From NCBI RefSeq assembly GCF_023898315.1, contig NC_064616.1:291675205-291739204 (forward strand): DNA of 64,000 nucleotides, given 5' to 3'. The notes under the pieces are model-generated. The model worked only from the letters and a program-made list of their open reading frames with translations. It had not been told where the DNA came from and searched no databases. A program made the position numbers and the translations under genes. Shown in pieces: positions 42,139 through 51,880 of this stretch (its first letter is position 1; every line of letters starts with the position of its first letter). This stretch comes from Schistocerca nitens. Its lineage: Eukaryota > Arthropoda > Insecta > Orthoptera > Acrididae.

Positions 42139-43148
42139 CTATTCGCCTTCTACGCTCTGGCTCCATGGTTTGAGCAACTCATTGCCACATTCAACGATGC
42201 CCCCAAACCAATCAGGTAGGTCGAGCTCCTCTTCCTCTTCCTCTAAAAACTGGGTGCCCATTGGAGCGGACGTCGTTTGACCGCCGTCGCCGTGTACGCT
42301 TTGGTTGGTACACCCCTCCCTGTGCACGGAATTAGGGACATCTACAAAGAAAAGACTAGAACATGAAGAGTGAATGTATATATTAGATTAAATTATTTTT
42401 TCTAAGAACTACGTTTTTATTAGAAATGTACTTGCATTCGAGCTGCGCTTGTGCCCTCTCCATCTCGAGCTGCTGGTCAAGAGCAGCAAGCATTTGAGCG
42501 ATGAAATCTAGAAAGATGGAAAAGAATGAGTATAGTATCGAGTATGGAAAGGAAAATGTGCAATGACTTAAATGATACAGAAATCAGCAGACCAGAATAT
42601 ATAGGCAAAAAAGGAAACAAATGAATCATTTATAGAGAGCACTACAAAACAAATATAATATGTAAGACAAAATCTGTTAAATGACACATCAATCTGGGTA
42701 GAATGGGCTACAATACAGGTGTAAGATAAAGACGCACAAACAATGAATCTGTTAAATGACATAGCATTCTGTGTAGAATGCGATCCAAAACAGATACAAC
42801 ACATACCACAAACATAGAATCTGTTAAATGACACAGCATTCTGTATAGAATGCGGTCCAAAACAGATACAACACAGAACATAGAGACACTCAACACTAGT
42901 ACGCTCAATCTTTATAGAGAGCACTAGAATATGGATATAACACAGAACACACACAATCCGCTAAAATATGCAACAATCTTTGTAGAGAGCGATCAAAGAC
43001 GGATGTGGCATTCATACACAGAGTTAAAGAGTACAGATATCAGAACACTGAAAATGTACTTACCAGGTAATGGAACTTCCTCTAAGCAGGATCGTTTGCT
43101 GCTTCCACTGGCACTGTCGGTGCTGCTGGCGGATCCTGATAGCTTCAT
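42139..43148 (-). pseudogene. M1 right spliced gene (small acidic protein), uncertain integrity
   Basis: Exon 1: ATG 43148 to 43064, encoding MKLSGSASSTDSASGSSK and then RSCLEEVPLP, before donor GTAAGT. Exon 2: 42507 to 42432, after a TTTCTAG acceptor, encoding FIAQMLAALDQQLEMERAQA. Exon 3: from 42341 to the TAG at 42141-42139, with QFLEEEEEELDLPDWFGG. Exon 1 to 2 joins in frame; the join to exon 3 does not keep frame in the simplest form, so a frameshift or another splice site exists. I do not recognise the protein. The same three-part arrangement (MKRS..., a helical Gln/Glu exon, an acidic exon starting DVEEP) precedes the M2 polymerase, which argues for a real gene. A TATA box lies 80 bp before exon 1. 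Confidence 0.6.
42590..43020. repeat. Minisatellite, 72-75 bp unit, in intron 1 of the right spliced gene
   Basis: AATCTGTTAAATGACA(C/T)A starts units at 42671, 42746 and 42818, each followed by CATTCTGTGTAGAATGCGAT-like sequence. More diverged units (GTAGAGAGCGATCAAAGACGG and TATAGAGAGCACTA(C/G)AA) extend the array to both sides, perhaps six units in all. Open frames here are repeat artefacts. Confidence 0.85.
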
Positions 43149-43227
43149 ATCGCAAGTTTGCTAACGACGATAAACACACTGGACCAAGTATAGGAGCAGA
43201 GTGAGGGCGAGTTGGGTTGTGGTCTGG

Positions 43228-43235
43228 TTTATATA
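43228..43235 (-). promoter_or_regulatory. TATA box, M1 right spliced gene
   Basis: Minus-strand TATATAAA stands 80 bp before ATG 43148, with CCTATATAAACC as context. It is nearly the same as the CATATAAACC box of M2 at 56890. Confidence 0.7.
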
Positions 43236-43569
43236 GGTTCTATGACGTAGAGTGAAGTGACTAGTGTCGTAGCGAATAGGAGAGCAGCATTCTAGGGGTG
43301 GGGGGTGGTACGTCATGAAGGACCACAGCACCCCTAGTGGGAAAATGTGAAACTTGTCATTTGTTCATTGAACATCGAAGTGGTACATTAAAATTGAAAT
43401 GGTATTAAGTACTTGGGTAATTCTTACATTATATGTGGGATGTGAGTTTTAGAATATTTGCGAAATACTATGTCTACAGCGTGTATGGAGTGAGCGCTCG
43501 GCTGCTCGCGGGCCTGTGACGTCAGGAGATGACTCAAGGTGACCAGCTTTCTCTCTCGCGTAGCGTCAG

Positions 43570-43995
43570 GGTGGCGACCTCTGATGGCACGGACATGAAC
43601 TAAGAGAGATGCAGTCCAGGCTCAGTGGCGAACACATCTGCTTGAAATTGGTTAAATAATAAAGACAAGTACATTTTTCCCGCCAATTTTCCTAGATGTG
43701 CTGCATTATTATGTTGGAATTTGAACTTCGCGCGATTTTTATTGGGGAGGGGCTTAGGTTAGTGGAGGTAGCCCAATTGATCTTCTTCCCGCCAAAATTC
43801 AAACTTCCCACCAAAATCGGCCATCTTGGATGAGGTCACGGTGGCGCTCTCTGGTGGCGACGATATCAGCTAAGCCAGTTGGGCTCTAGAGCTCGTGGAG
43901 AACACACATGCTTGAAACTGGTTAAATAATAAAGACACGTCCCTTTTTCCCGTCATTTTTCTTGGTGTGACGCATTATCCTGTTGAAATTTGAAA
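43570..43995. repeat. M1 right inverted terminal repeat
   Basis: This is the complement of the left repeat, again as two tandem units (inner about 43570-43733, outer about 43734-43995). The left repeat has a further outer piece (24306-24440) with no counterpart here, and gypsy gag sequence starts immediately at about 43996. The right end is therefore likely truncated. Confidence 0.8.
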
Positions 43996-44560
43996 TTCAA
44001 TTATCAAATTGTCAAAAGTGTGTCCATAAAGGAGTTGTGTGCACGCGTACCCAGAGAGCATCTATTGGCCAAAGCCAAAAGTGATTTTGTTAACGAACGC
44101 TTCTATCATGTTCAGGAGATTAACGAGAGTTTGGCAAAGTGCGTTCAGGACGTGCATACTTCTGCTGTAGCCTTTAATTTGCTAGTACCTGAGTGAGAAA
44201 TTGTTGCAACTATCGTGCGTGGTATTAATACAAAAGATCGGTGTAATTTTGTTTGCGCAGTGCACAGGGACTTAACCACAATTTGGATAATCTTCTCACA
44301 CTTGTGGAAGGAGTTAAACAAGTTGACCCAGAGTAGAGGAGGAGCCAGGGCAGTGGTTTTAACACATGTGGACTCCAATCCAGAGATTGCCTCTTTTTCT
44401 AAAAAAAAGCACTATTAAAGGAAATTGCTACCGTTGCTGCCAGCCTGTTCATTTTGCCTGACAGTTCCGCACTTAAGTTAAATGTGCTCTGAACACGTGA
44501 CGCCAGAGGAGCAGATGATGGGGGTTTCCTCTGTCGTGTCTACTCACTGTGAGGCGTTGA
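43996..44560 (+). pseudogene. gypsy gag remnant
   Basis: VPREHLLAKAKSDFVNERF, then INESLAKCVQDVHTSAVAF and (after an in-frame TGA at about 44195) EIVATIVRGINTKDRCNFV, are characteristic of insect gypsy gag (capsid region) proteins. The N-terminal part is missing because the sequence starts at the M1 junction. Stops at about 44195 and 44416 break the frame. Gag would package the element RNA. Confidence 0.7.
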
Positions 44561-44683
44561 AAGCTGTAACTGTACTTATGTTAACAATGAGCCCTTGTGT
44601 GCATTGCTCGATTCAGTAGTACTGTTTCCTTGACGAGCCAGAAATGGTAAGTTAGGTATCGCCACATTTGTAAGTTTCCGGAT

Positions 44684-45302
44684 TTGCATTTGGTGGGTTT
44701 TTCTTGCAGAGCTGTTATTGGTGAAGCCCCTCCTATATTGCGTTGTATACAGGTCTTTTGTCGTGTTGGTGGCTTTACCTGGCCCATAAATGTTTTAGCC
44801 ACGAAAGATCTGAATACTGATACTTTATTAGATTGTGATTTCGTCAGTAAGACGAGGTCTGTGTTCAATTATGCACTTCAGCGGCTGTACTTTGGTTTCC
44901 ATCTGGAGTTGGAGTTTCCTTTGTCTCATCATCCTAGGCGAGTTGCGTTGTGTAGCAACTGTAATAGTGTGATTAAAGAAGCGGATTTTGATGTGCGGTA
45001 TTTGGAACCTAAACAGTCTCAGCCCTCCTTAGGACGTTGCGTGACTTCCCTGAGTCTCTAAGCGACAAACGTGGTGTTACCAATCATATAGAGTATAAGA
45101 TTTTGTTGTCTGATCATGTCCCGGTTAGGCAGGAGCCTTATTGCTTGTCGCCTCCTAGGATAAATATATTGTGGGAGTTGATGAATAAGATGCTCAAAGA
45201 AGGCCTTATAAGACCTTCTAACTTGCCATAGGTCTCACCGATATTCCTGGTTCCGAAGAATAATGGAGGGGGTTTAGGGAAGTTGTTGATTATAGAGTTC
45301 TT
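44684..45302 (+). pseudogene. gypsy protease and first part of reverse transcriptase
   Basis: A retropepsin-like region (GEAPPILRCIQVF, INVLATKDLNTDTLLDCDFV) is followed in another frame by the RT entry segment: FPESLSDKRGVTNHIEY, LLSDHVPVRQEPYCLSPPRI, EGLIRPS, a stop, VSPIFLVPKNNGGG. The sequence then enters the first palm motif (VVDYRVLKHKI in one frame) and is cut by the LINE at 45314. The usual DTGA of the protease is not visible. Confidence 0.75.
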
Positions 45303-45313
45303 AAGCACAAGAT

Positions 45314-46470
45314 TCCGTAGAAATGTTGGAACACGTGAGGCAATGCTAACCTTACGACTTATCTTAGAAGAAAGATTAAGAAAAGGCAAACCTACGTTTC
45401 TAGCATTTGTAGACTTAGAGAAAGCTTTTGACAATGTTAACTGGAATACTCTCTTTCAAATTCTGAAGGTGGCAGGGGTAAAATACAGGGAGCGAAAGGC
45501 TGTTTACAATTTGTACAGAAACCAGATGGCAGTTGTAAGAGTCGAGGGGCATGAAATGGAAGCAGTGGTTGGGAAAGGAGTGAGACAGGGTTATAGCCTC
45601 TCCCCGATGTTATTCAATCTGTATATTGAGCAAGCAGTAAAGGAAACAAAAGAAAAATTCGGAGTAGGCATTAAAATTCATGGAGAAGAAGTAAAAACTT
45701 TGAGGTTCGCCGATGACATTGTAATTCTGTCAGAGACAGCAAAAGACTTGGAAGAGCAGTTGAACGGAATGGACAGTGTCTTGAAAGGAGGATATAAGAC
45801 GAACATCAACAAAAGCAAAACGAGGATAATGGAATGTAGTCAAATTAAATCGGGTGATGCTGATGGAATTGGATTAGGGAATGAGACACTTAAAGTAAAA
45901 AAGGAGTTTTGCTATTTAGGGAGTAAAATAACTGATGATTGTCGAAGTAGAGAGGATATAAAATGTAGACTGGCAATGGCAAGGAAATCGTTTCTGAAGA
46001 AGAGAAATATGTTAACATCGAGTATTGATTTAAGTGTCAGGAAGTCGTTTCTGAAAGTATTTGTATGGAGTGTAGCCATGTATGGAAGTGAAACATGGAC
46101 GATAACCAGTTTGGACAAGAAGAGAATAGAAGCTTTCGAAATGTGGTGCTACAGAAGAATGCTGAAGATAAGGTGGGTAGATCACGTAACTAATGAGGAG
46201 GTATTGAATAGGATTGGGGAGAAGAGAAGTTTGTGGCACAACTTGACTAGAAGAAGGGATCGGTTGGTAGGACATGTTTTGAGGCATCAAGGGATCACAA
46301 ATTTAGCATTGGAGGGCAGCGTGGAGGGTAAAAATCGTAGAGGGAGACCAAGAGATCAATACACTAAGCAGATTCAGAAGGATGTAGGTTGCAGTAGGTA
46401 CTGGGAGATGAAGAAGCTTGCACAGGATAGAGTAGCATGGAGAGCTGCATCAAACCAGTCTCAGGACTGA
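45314..46470 (+). CDS. RTE-like reverse transcriptase, open frame but 5' truncated
   Basis: The open frame covers the whole insert (it also reads upstream into gypsy sequence from 45283) and ends at TGA 46468-46470. Motifs: FLAFVDLEKAFDNVNW (RT domain A), GVRQGYSLSPMLFNLYIE (domain B), LRFADDIVIL (domain C), FCYLGSKITDDCRS and YGSETWTI (thumb), and GHVLRHQG in the C-terminus. All catalytic Asp residues are present and there is no stop. The endonuclease and N-terminal RT are missing, so the copy cannot move by itself. The clade (RTE or a close relative such as Proto2) is uncertain. Confidence 0.88.
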
Positions 46471-46486
46471 AGACCACAACAACAAC
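45314..46486 (+). mobile_element. RTE-like LINE, 5'-truncated, inserted in gypsy RT
   Basis: The 11-bp duplication AAGCACAAGAT at 45303-45313 and 46487-46497 gives exact borders. The tail is CCACAACAACAAC. The insert is 1173 bp and carries an unbroken reverse transcriptase frame. Confidence 0.95.
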
Positions 46487-46497
46487 AAGCACAAGAT

Positions 46498-47108
46498 GAC
46501 CTTGGAGTCTGAACCCATCACAGTTTGCATGTGTGTTCCATGTAGTTTTCGTGGGTCTGTTATTTTTCACTCATTGACCTTAACTAGGCTTAATATCAAA
46601 TTCCTTTAGCTGAGGAATTCAAGCCAGCCACCGCCTTTTGCACTGACTGGAACCTGTATGATTTAATTGGGTTCCATTCGGATTGTCCACTGGAGCAGCA
46701 GTTCTATCAGGGTTACTTGATTCTGTGCTAGATGATCTTCAGTTCAATGTGTCTATAACTATTTGGACAATCCTGTTATATACAGTCCGTACTTAGATGT
46801 GCATATTCAGCCCTTGCATTTGATTTTGGAACGTTTGAAGGGAGTTGGCCTCACTGAGAAGCTGACTACAGTCAGTCTAGTTTGACTTGGACATTTGGAC
46901 AGTGTTAGCAGAGATCAGTCGAGGACCTGGGCCATATATAGCTTCTGTCTTCCCAAAAATAAGAAAGAGGTGGCACGATTCCTCAGGATGACCAACTATT
47001 TCAGGAAATTCATACCCAAGTTCACTGAATTAGCAGCTCCTCTGAATTTTCTGCCCAAGGAAGGAGAGCCCTTTGTGTGGATGGATAGTCAGCAGGCTGC
47101 CTTTGACT
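46498..47108 (+). pseudogene. gypsy reverse transcriptase, middle to end
   Basis: Fragments in several frames follow the gypsy order: LAEEFKPATAFCTDWNLYDL, GFHSDCPLEQQFYQGYL, SVLDDLQFN, KNKKEVARFLRMTNYFRKFI, LAAPLNFL and QQAAFD. The YxDD box region (near 46760) is not readable, so catalysis is lost. The CR1-like LINE interrupts just after QQAAFD; the continuation EALKVALSNAP starts at about 50388. Confidence 0.75.
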
Positions 47109-47558
47109 AGATTAGATTAGATTAGATTAGTACTTGTTCCATGGATCATGAATATGACACTTCGTAATGATGTGGAATGTACCAGGATAATATAAGGTGT
47201 CTATACAGATATTACATTACACAAAATATTACATGACACTAAATATTTTTAATTTTTTTTGTGGTGGTTGGGGAAATTACCCACTTACTATATCCAAAAA
47301 TTCATCTAATGAGTAGGAGGAGTTGCCATTAAGAAATTCTTTTAATTTCCTTTTAAATGCTATATGGCTATCTGTCAGACTTTTGATGCTATTAGGTAAG
47401 TGTCCAAAGACTTTCGTGGCAGCATAATTTACCCCCTTCTGAGCCAAAGTTAGATTTAACCTTGAGTAGTGAAGATCATCCTTTCTCCTAGTGTTGTAGC
47501 CATGTACACTGCTATTACTTTTGAATTCGTTCGGATTGTTAATAACAAATTTCGTAAG

Positions 47559-48924
47559 TCAATATATATATTGTGAGGCTACAGTGAAGATCTCTAGCTC
47601 TTTAAATAAGTGTCTGCAGGATGATCTTGGATGAGCTCCAGCAATTATTATGATTACAAGCTTTTGTGCAATGAACACTCTTTTACTCAATGATGAGTTA
47701 CCCCAGAATATGATGCCATAGGAAAGCAGAGAATGAAAATAGGCATGGTAAGCTAATTTACTCAGATGTATACCGCCAAAATTTGCAATGACCCTAATAG
47801 CATAAGTAGCTGAACTCAAACGTATCAGCAGATCTTCAGTGTGTTTTTTCCAGTTCAACCCCTCATCAATGCATACACCTAGAAATTTTGAATATTCTAC
47901 CTTAGCTACAGATTTCTGATCAAAGTCTATATTTATCAATTGTGTGATTCCATTTACTGTGTGGAACTGTATATAGTGTGTTTTGCCAAAGTTTAATGAG
48001 AGCCCATTTGGAGAGAACCATGATTGTTCCCCAGTTTGAGAAATCATCGGTTTTTTGCATATTATGTGAAGTGCTTATTTCAACTTTCTGCACTCTTCCA
48101 GTTAGGTATGATTTAAACCATTGGAGCACTGTCACATTCATACCACAGTACTTGAGCTTATCTAGAAGTATTCCATGATTTACACAATCAAAAGCCTTTG
48201 ATAGATCACAAGAAATCCCAATGGGTGACGTCCGGTTACTCAGAGCATTTAATATTTCATTAGTGAAAGTATATATAGCATTTTCCGTTGAAAAACGATT
48301 TTGGAAACCAAACTGACATTTTGGTAAAACCTTATTTTTACAAAGGTGGGAAGCTACTCTATAATACATTACTTTTTTCAAAAATTTTGGATAAGGCAGT
48401 CAGAATTGAGATTGGGCGGTAGTTGACATCAGATGTATCCCATTTTTATGCAGTGGTTTAACAGTGGCATACTTCAATCTATCTGGGAACATACCCTGCT
48501 CCAGAGAGCTATTATATATGTGGCTAAGAATCCTACTTATATCTTGGGAACAAGCTTTCATTATCCTGCTGGGAATGCTATCAATTGCATGTGAGCTTTT
48601 ATTCTTGAGAGAGTTTATTATCTTCCTAATTTCAGCAGGAGAGGTGGGTGGAATTTCAATTGTATCAAATGGTGTGTGTAAGGCCTCTTCCATTAACTGC
48701 CTTGCTTCTTCTAATGAACGTTTACATCTTATTTTCTCTACAACATTTAAAAAATGATTACTCAAAATGTTTTCGACTTCCGGCTTGTTGTTTATCAAGT
48801 TTCCATTCGCTTTGATAGTGATGCCATCATCCTGTACTCTTGGTTGCCCTGTCTCCCTTGTAATAATATTCCAAATTGTTTTGATTTTGTTATCAGAGGT
48901 ATTAATCTCAGACATGACGGACAT
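47559..48924 (-). pseudogene. CR1-like reverse transcriptase lacking the catalytic core
   Basis: From 48924: TIWNIITRETGQP, IPPTSPAEIRKIINSLKNKS (linker), SSLEQGMFPDRLKYATVKPL, QFGFQNRFSTENAIYTFTNE, then GISCDLSKAFDCVNH (domain A) and KSYLTGRVQKVEI. The sequence then jumps, in another frame, to WFSPNGLSLNFGKTHYIQFH, FLGVCIDEGLNWKKH and SYGIIFWGN. The stretch that should hold domain B (PQGSVLGP) and the YADD box is absent, an internal deletion of roughly 250-300 bp near 48035. It cannot be functional. Confidence 0.85.
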
Positions 48925-49206
48925 GCTTCTGGAGTTTTTAATAACCCTTCTTAATGTAGCACAGTAGTTTTTATAATATTTGGCTGTTTCTGGGTCATTA
49001 CGCTCTCTTTTTGTTAGATAGAGTTCCCTTTTGTGGTTACAAGATATTTTTATTCCTTTAGTAAGCCAAGGTTTTTTTGCATGGTTTCTTATAATTTGAT
49101 TTAACTACTTTCTTGGGAAACAGTTTTCAAATTCTCTTACAAGTGTATCATGAAATAAGTTATATGTTAAATTAGCATCGGGTTCCTTGTACACCTCATC
49201 CCAGTT

Positions 49207-49845
49207 TTACTGCTGAAGAATTTCTCTGAAATTTCGAATTGTTGAGTCATTAACTGAACGCACATCTTTGGAGGGTAGTTTTGAATTACTGAATGGAGCT
49301 ATGTCATATACCGTAACTAGCTGAGCATCATGATCAGAAAGCCCATTCTCAACAGGACAAGAATTCATGTTTTTAACCCTGTCTTGGTCTATAAAAGTGT
49401 TATCTATCAATGTGCTGCTGTCCTTTACTACCCGAGTAGGAAAATTAATGACAGATGTCAAATTGAAAGAATCGAGCAAGACTTCCAGGTCATTCTTCCT
49501 ATTACACTCTTTCAGTGAATCAACATTGAAGTCTCCACAAATAATAATTTGCATTCCCCTACCTGACGGATAGCGCAACAAGGAATCCAAGTTTTCCAGG
49601 AATAAATGAAAGTTCCCTGAAGGGGACCTATATACTGTTACAATTATAAAAGAGCCCTCCTTCGGTTTAAGTTGACAGGCACATGCTTCTATATGTTGCT
49701 CCAGACAAAACTTTTTTGTATCTGAACTTTCTACACAGTGATAACTTTTGACATATATGGCAACTCCTCCACTCACCTTATTCTCACTACTCATATACGC
49801 AGCTAGTTTATAACCACTGATATTTACCTTTTCCATATCAGACAC
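49207..49845 (-). pseudogene. CR1-like APE endonuclease domain
   Basis: This open frame of 212 codons corresponds to the middle and end of an APE (exonuclease-endonuclease-phosphatase) domain: GGVAIYVKSYH, IVTVYRSPSGN, ICGDFNVD (metal-binding Asp/Asn) and NGLSDHDAQL (catalytic SDH). The first part with the N-terminal catalytic residues lies upstream (to about 49970) in damaged form. It nicks the target DNA for CR1 insertion. It is separated from the RT by a stop near 49207 and a noisy stretch to 48924. Confidence 0.85.
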
Positions 49846-50129
49846 AATGTGATACTCAGACAGACATAGTATATCTATTATATTATCAGATTCAATGTCA
49901 TCTAAACAAACCAGGAGCTCATCTACTTTATTCTTATATCCCGGAATATTTTGGTGAAATATGGTAACATTCTTTTTTACTTTACTTTTGTGAGAATCTA
50001 CTTTTTTTCTTTAATCCACCAATATTTTGGTTAAATATGGTAACATCATTATTTACTTTCTTGTTGAGAGAATTTTGTGAGTTTTGGACCTCTTTAGCAC
50101 CTGCCTGCCTGAACGTATCATTAGACACT

Positions 50130-50387
50130 GATATTAGTCTAAAAAAGAGGTACATCCATAAGTACTAGTGTCCCCCCTTATGGATTTCGCTAACAACCCT
50201 GCTAGTTTACCCTTCCCTTTCCTATTGAGGTGTAGGCCATGCCTTGTAAAATCAATCCAATGTCTGACAGAGTGACTGCCCTACGCAACTGATCCAACTC
50301 CATATTTACCCTCCTGACAGAGCAGTTCAACTCGGGCTGATCATGCCACACGAAAGCAGGCACCAGCCCAGCATTGGTATGGGTCGT
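50130..50387 (-). pseudogene. CR1-like ORF1 esterase-type C-terminus
   Basis: Minus strand WHDQPELNCSVRRVNMELDQL, then an interrupted segment with GKGRVN (expected HGLHLNxxGK), matches the C-terminal part of the SGNH-esterase-like ORF1 protein of CR1/L2 elements. It is frame-broken and short. Confidence 0.55.
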
Positions 50388-51880
50388 TGTTGAGGCTCTT
50401 AAGGTTGCCTTAAGTAATGCTCCCAGTTGGCCATACCTGATTTTAACTTGCCCTTCATCGTTCAGATGGACGTCTCAAACTCTGGAATGGTTGCTATTCT
50501 TCTTCAGGAGCAAGAAGGTGAGCGATGGCCATTGACCTACTTTTCCCAGTGTTTATCAGCGTCAGAGAGAAAATATTTTACTTACGATTTAGAGGCACTT
50601 GCTGTTGTATCCGTCCTCGAGAGGTTGAATACTATTTGGAACATCTAGAGTTTACGCTAGAGACCGACAATCAGGCTCTCAGTTGGGTTCTGGCCCGTCC
50701 TCATAAATCTCGACGCATTGCGCGATGGCAGTCAGGATTTGAACCTTTCAGTTCAATGTGTGCTGTATAAAAGGGTATGATAACGTTGTAGTCGATGCCG
50801 TGAGTCACATGTTTTAGGAGCAAGAAGGGTATTCTCGAGGCAGTGGAGCAGCAGATTAATTTTGCTCTTACCGATATCCCCTCATTATTTGGTGATTTGG
50901 TAGGGCATCAAGAGGAGGACCCCAACGAGTTGAGACATATCAGGGGGTAGTTAGTGTCCGGCCAGTTGGTCCCCGGGTGCGAGTTGAGGAGAAACATCTT
51001 GTACCATAGTGCAGGTCATGAACAGAAGATGAAGATTTGCTTCCAGCTGTGTTGATCCCGGCGGTAATTAGGTACTATCATAATTCAGTAGCAGGAGGCC
51101 ATGTAGGTCTTCATAAAACTATCTTTAAAATTAGTGAATCCCTTACCTTGCCTACATTCTCTCAAGATGTTAGGAGGATGGTTGCTCATTGCAGGACGGT
51201 CAGATGGCCAAACTGAGTCCTGATGGGCAAAGGGGGCTACTTCAATCGACTGGAGCCAAGATGCCAATGTACCGCCGCTTTTCAATTACGTCAGTCCTCT
51301 GCTTCATACCCAGGGTGGGTACAGATATATTTTTGCCATCACTGATGGGTTTACCAGGTTTAGCTGGTTGTTATGAAGTAGGGGTGTTATGCCCACACAG
51401 AGTATTAGTCATCTCAGTTGAATTTTTTCTTGGTTTGTTCTCTCCAGAGTTCTGGTTAGTGATAATGCTTCTGATTTTACTTCTAGGGAGCTTCGTAGCT
51501 TTGTTTCTATTCTGGGGTTAAACACGTCAACACTATGCCCTATTATCCCAGGCATCATTCACGAAATGGATGATTCTTACTTTGAAATCTTCGCTTATTG
51601 CCTTCCACTCTGAGGCTCAGACTAGTTGGGACCATAATTTGCCCTCGTTAAATATCGCCTTTAATAACGCTAGGCACAAAACCAATCAGACTACTCCCAC
51701 TTCGCTTAAGTTTTCTTATCCCCTGAATTCTCCCTTGACTAACCTGTGCTGCATACAAGATCTGTTGCCGAACAACCTCCCTACTGAGTCTATCAAAGAT
51801 TCCTGGTGAAGGGCCAAGGCTAACACTGAGTGCGCCCATAGCAGGAAAGTGGCATGGTACAGCAAGGGACGTTATGTGAG
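50388..51880 (+). pseudogene. gypsy RNase H and integrase remnants
   Basis: RNase H: VQMDVSNSGMVAILLQEQEG, WPLTYFSQCLSASERKYFTY, DLEALAVV, then LETDNQALSWVL and RIARW. Integrase: IRYYHNSVAGGHVGLHKTI (zinc-binding region, His residues), and near the end SLIAFHSEAQTSWDHNLPSL, IAFNNARHKTNQTTPTSLKF. The central D,D-E core is not readable in one frame (frameshifts near 50640, 50790, 51230-51540). It joins to the RT fragment at 47108 when the LINE is ignored. Confidence 0.75.

Larger units (their letters stand above)
24306..43995. mobile_element. Maverick/Polinton (adintovirus-like) element M1
   Basis: Degenerate inverted ends (24306-24795 and 43570-43995) enclose the gene set of Mavericks/Polintons and adintoviruses, linear double-stranded DNA elements that encode their own polymerase and virion proteins. 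It carries a packaging ATPase, retrovirus-type integrase with chromodomain, PLA2-like protein, adenain-type protease, penton- and hexon-type capsid proteins, and protein-primed DNA polymerase B. Later insertions inside are a LINE (25.96-26.94 kb), SINEs (32111-32314, 34998-35208) and a mariner (33129-34700). Without them the element is about 16.7 kb, a normal Maverick size. Several genes are broken, so it is a fixed relic. Confidence 0.92.
47109..50387 (-). mobile_element. CR1-like LINE inserted in gypsy
   Basis: The minus-strand element has its 3' end at 47109 with a (TAATC)n tail (about four units at 47109-47128). The gypsy reading frame resumes at about 50388. It contains remains of ORF1 (esterase-like, near 50390-50150), an endonuclease (49845-49207) and RT (48924-47559). 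The length (about 3.3 kb) is near full for a copy with internal deletions. Confidence 0.85.

Noticed and set aside
42568..42954. 128-codon Cys/Phe-rich minus-strand frame
   Set aside because: It is the translation of a 72-75-bp minisatellite; residues repeat with the DNA unit.
47109..47128. TTAGA tandem units resembling the insect telomere repeat TTAGG
   Set aside because: The unit is TTAGA and not TTAGG, only about four copies exist, and they sit at the 3' end of a CR1-like LINE, where such short tails are normal.
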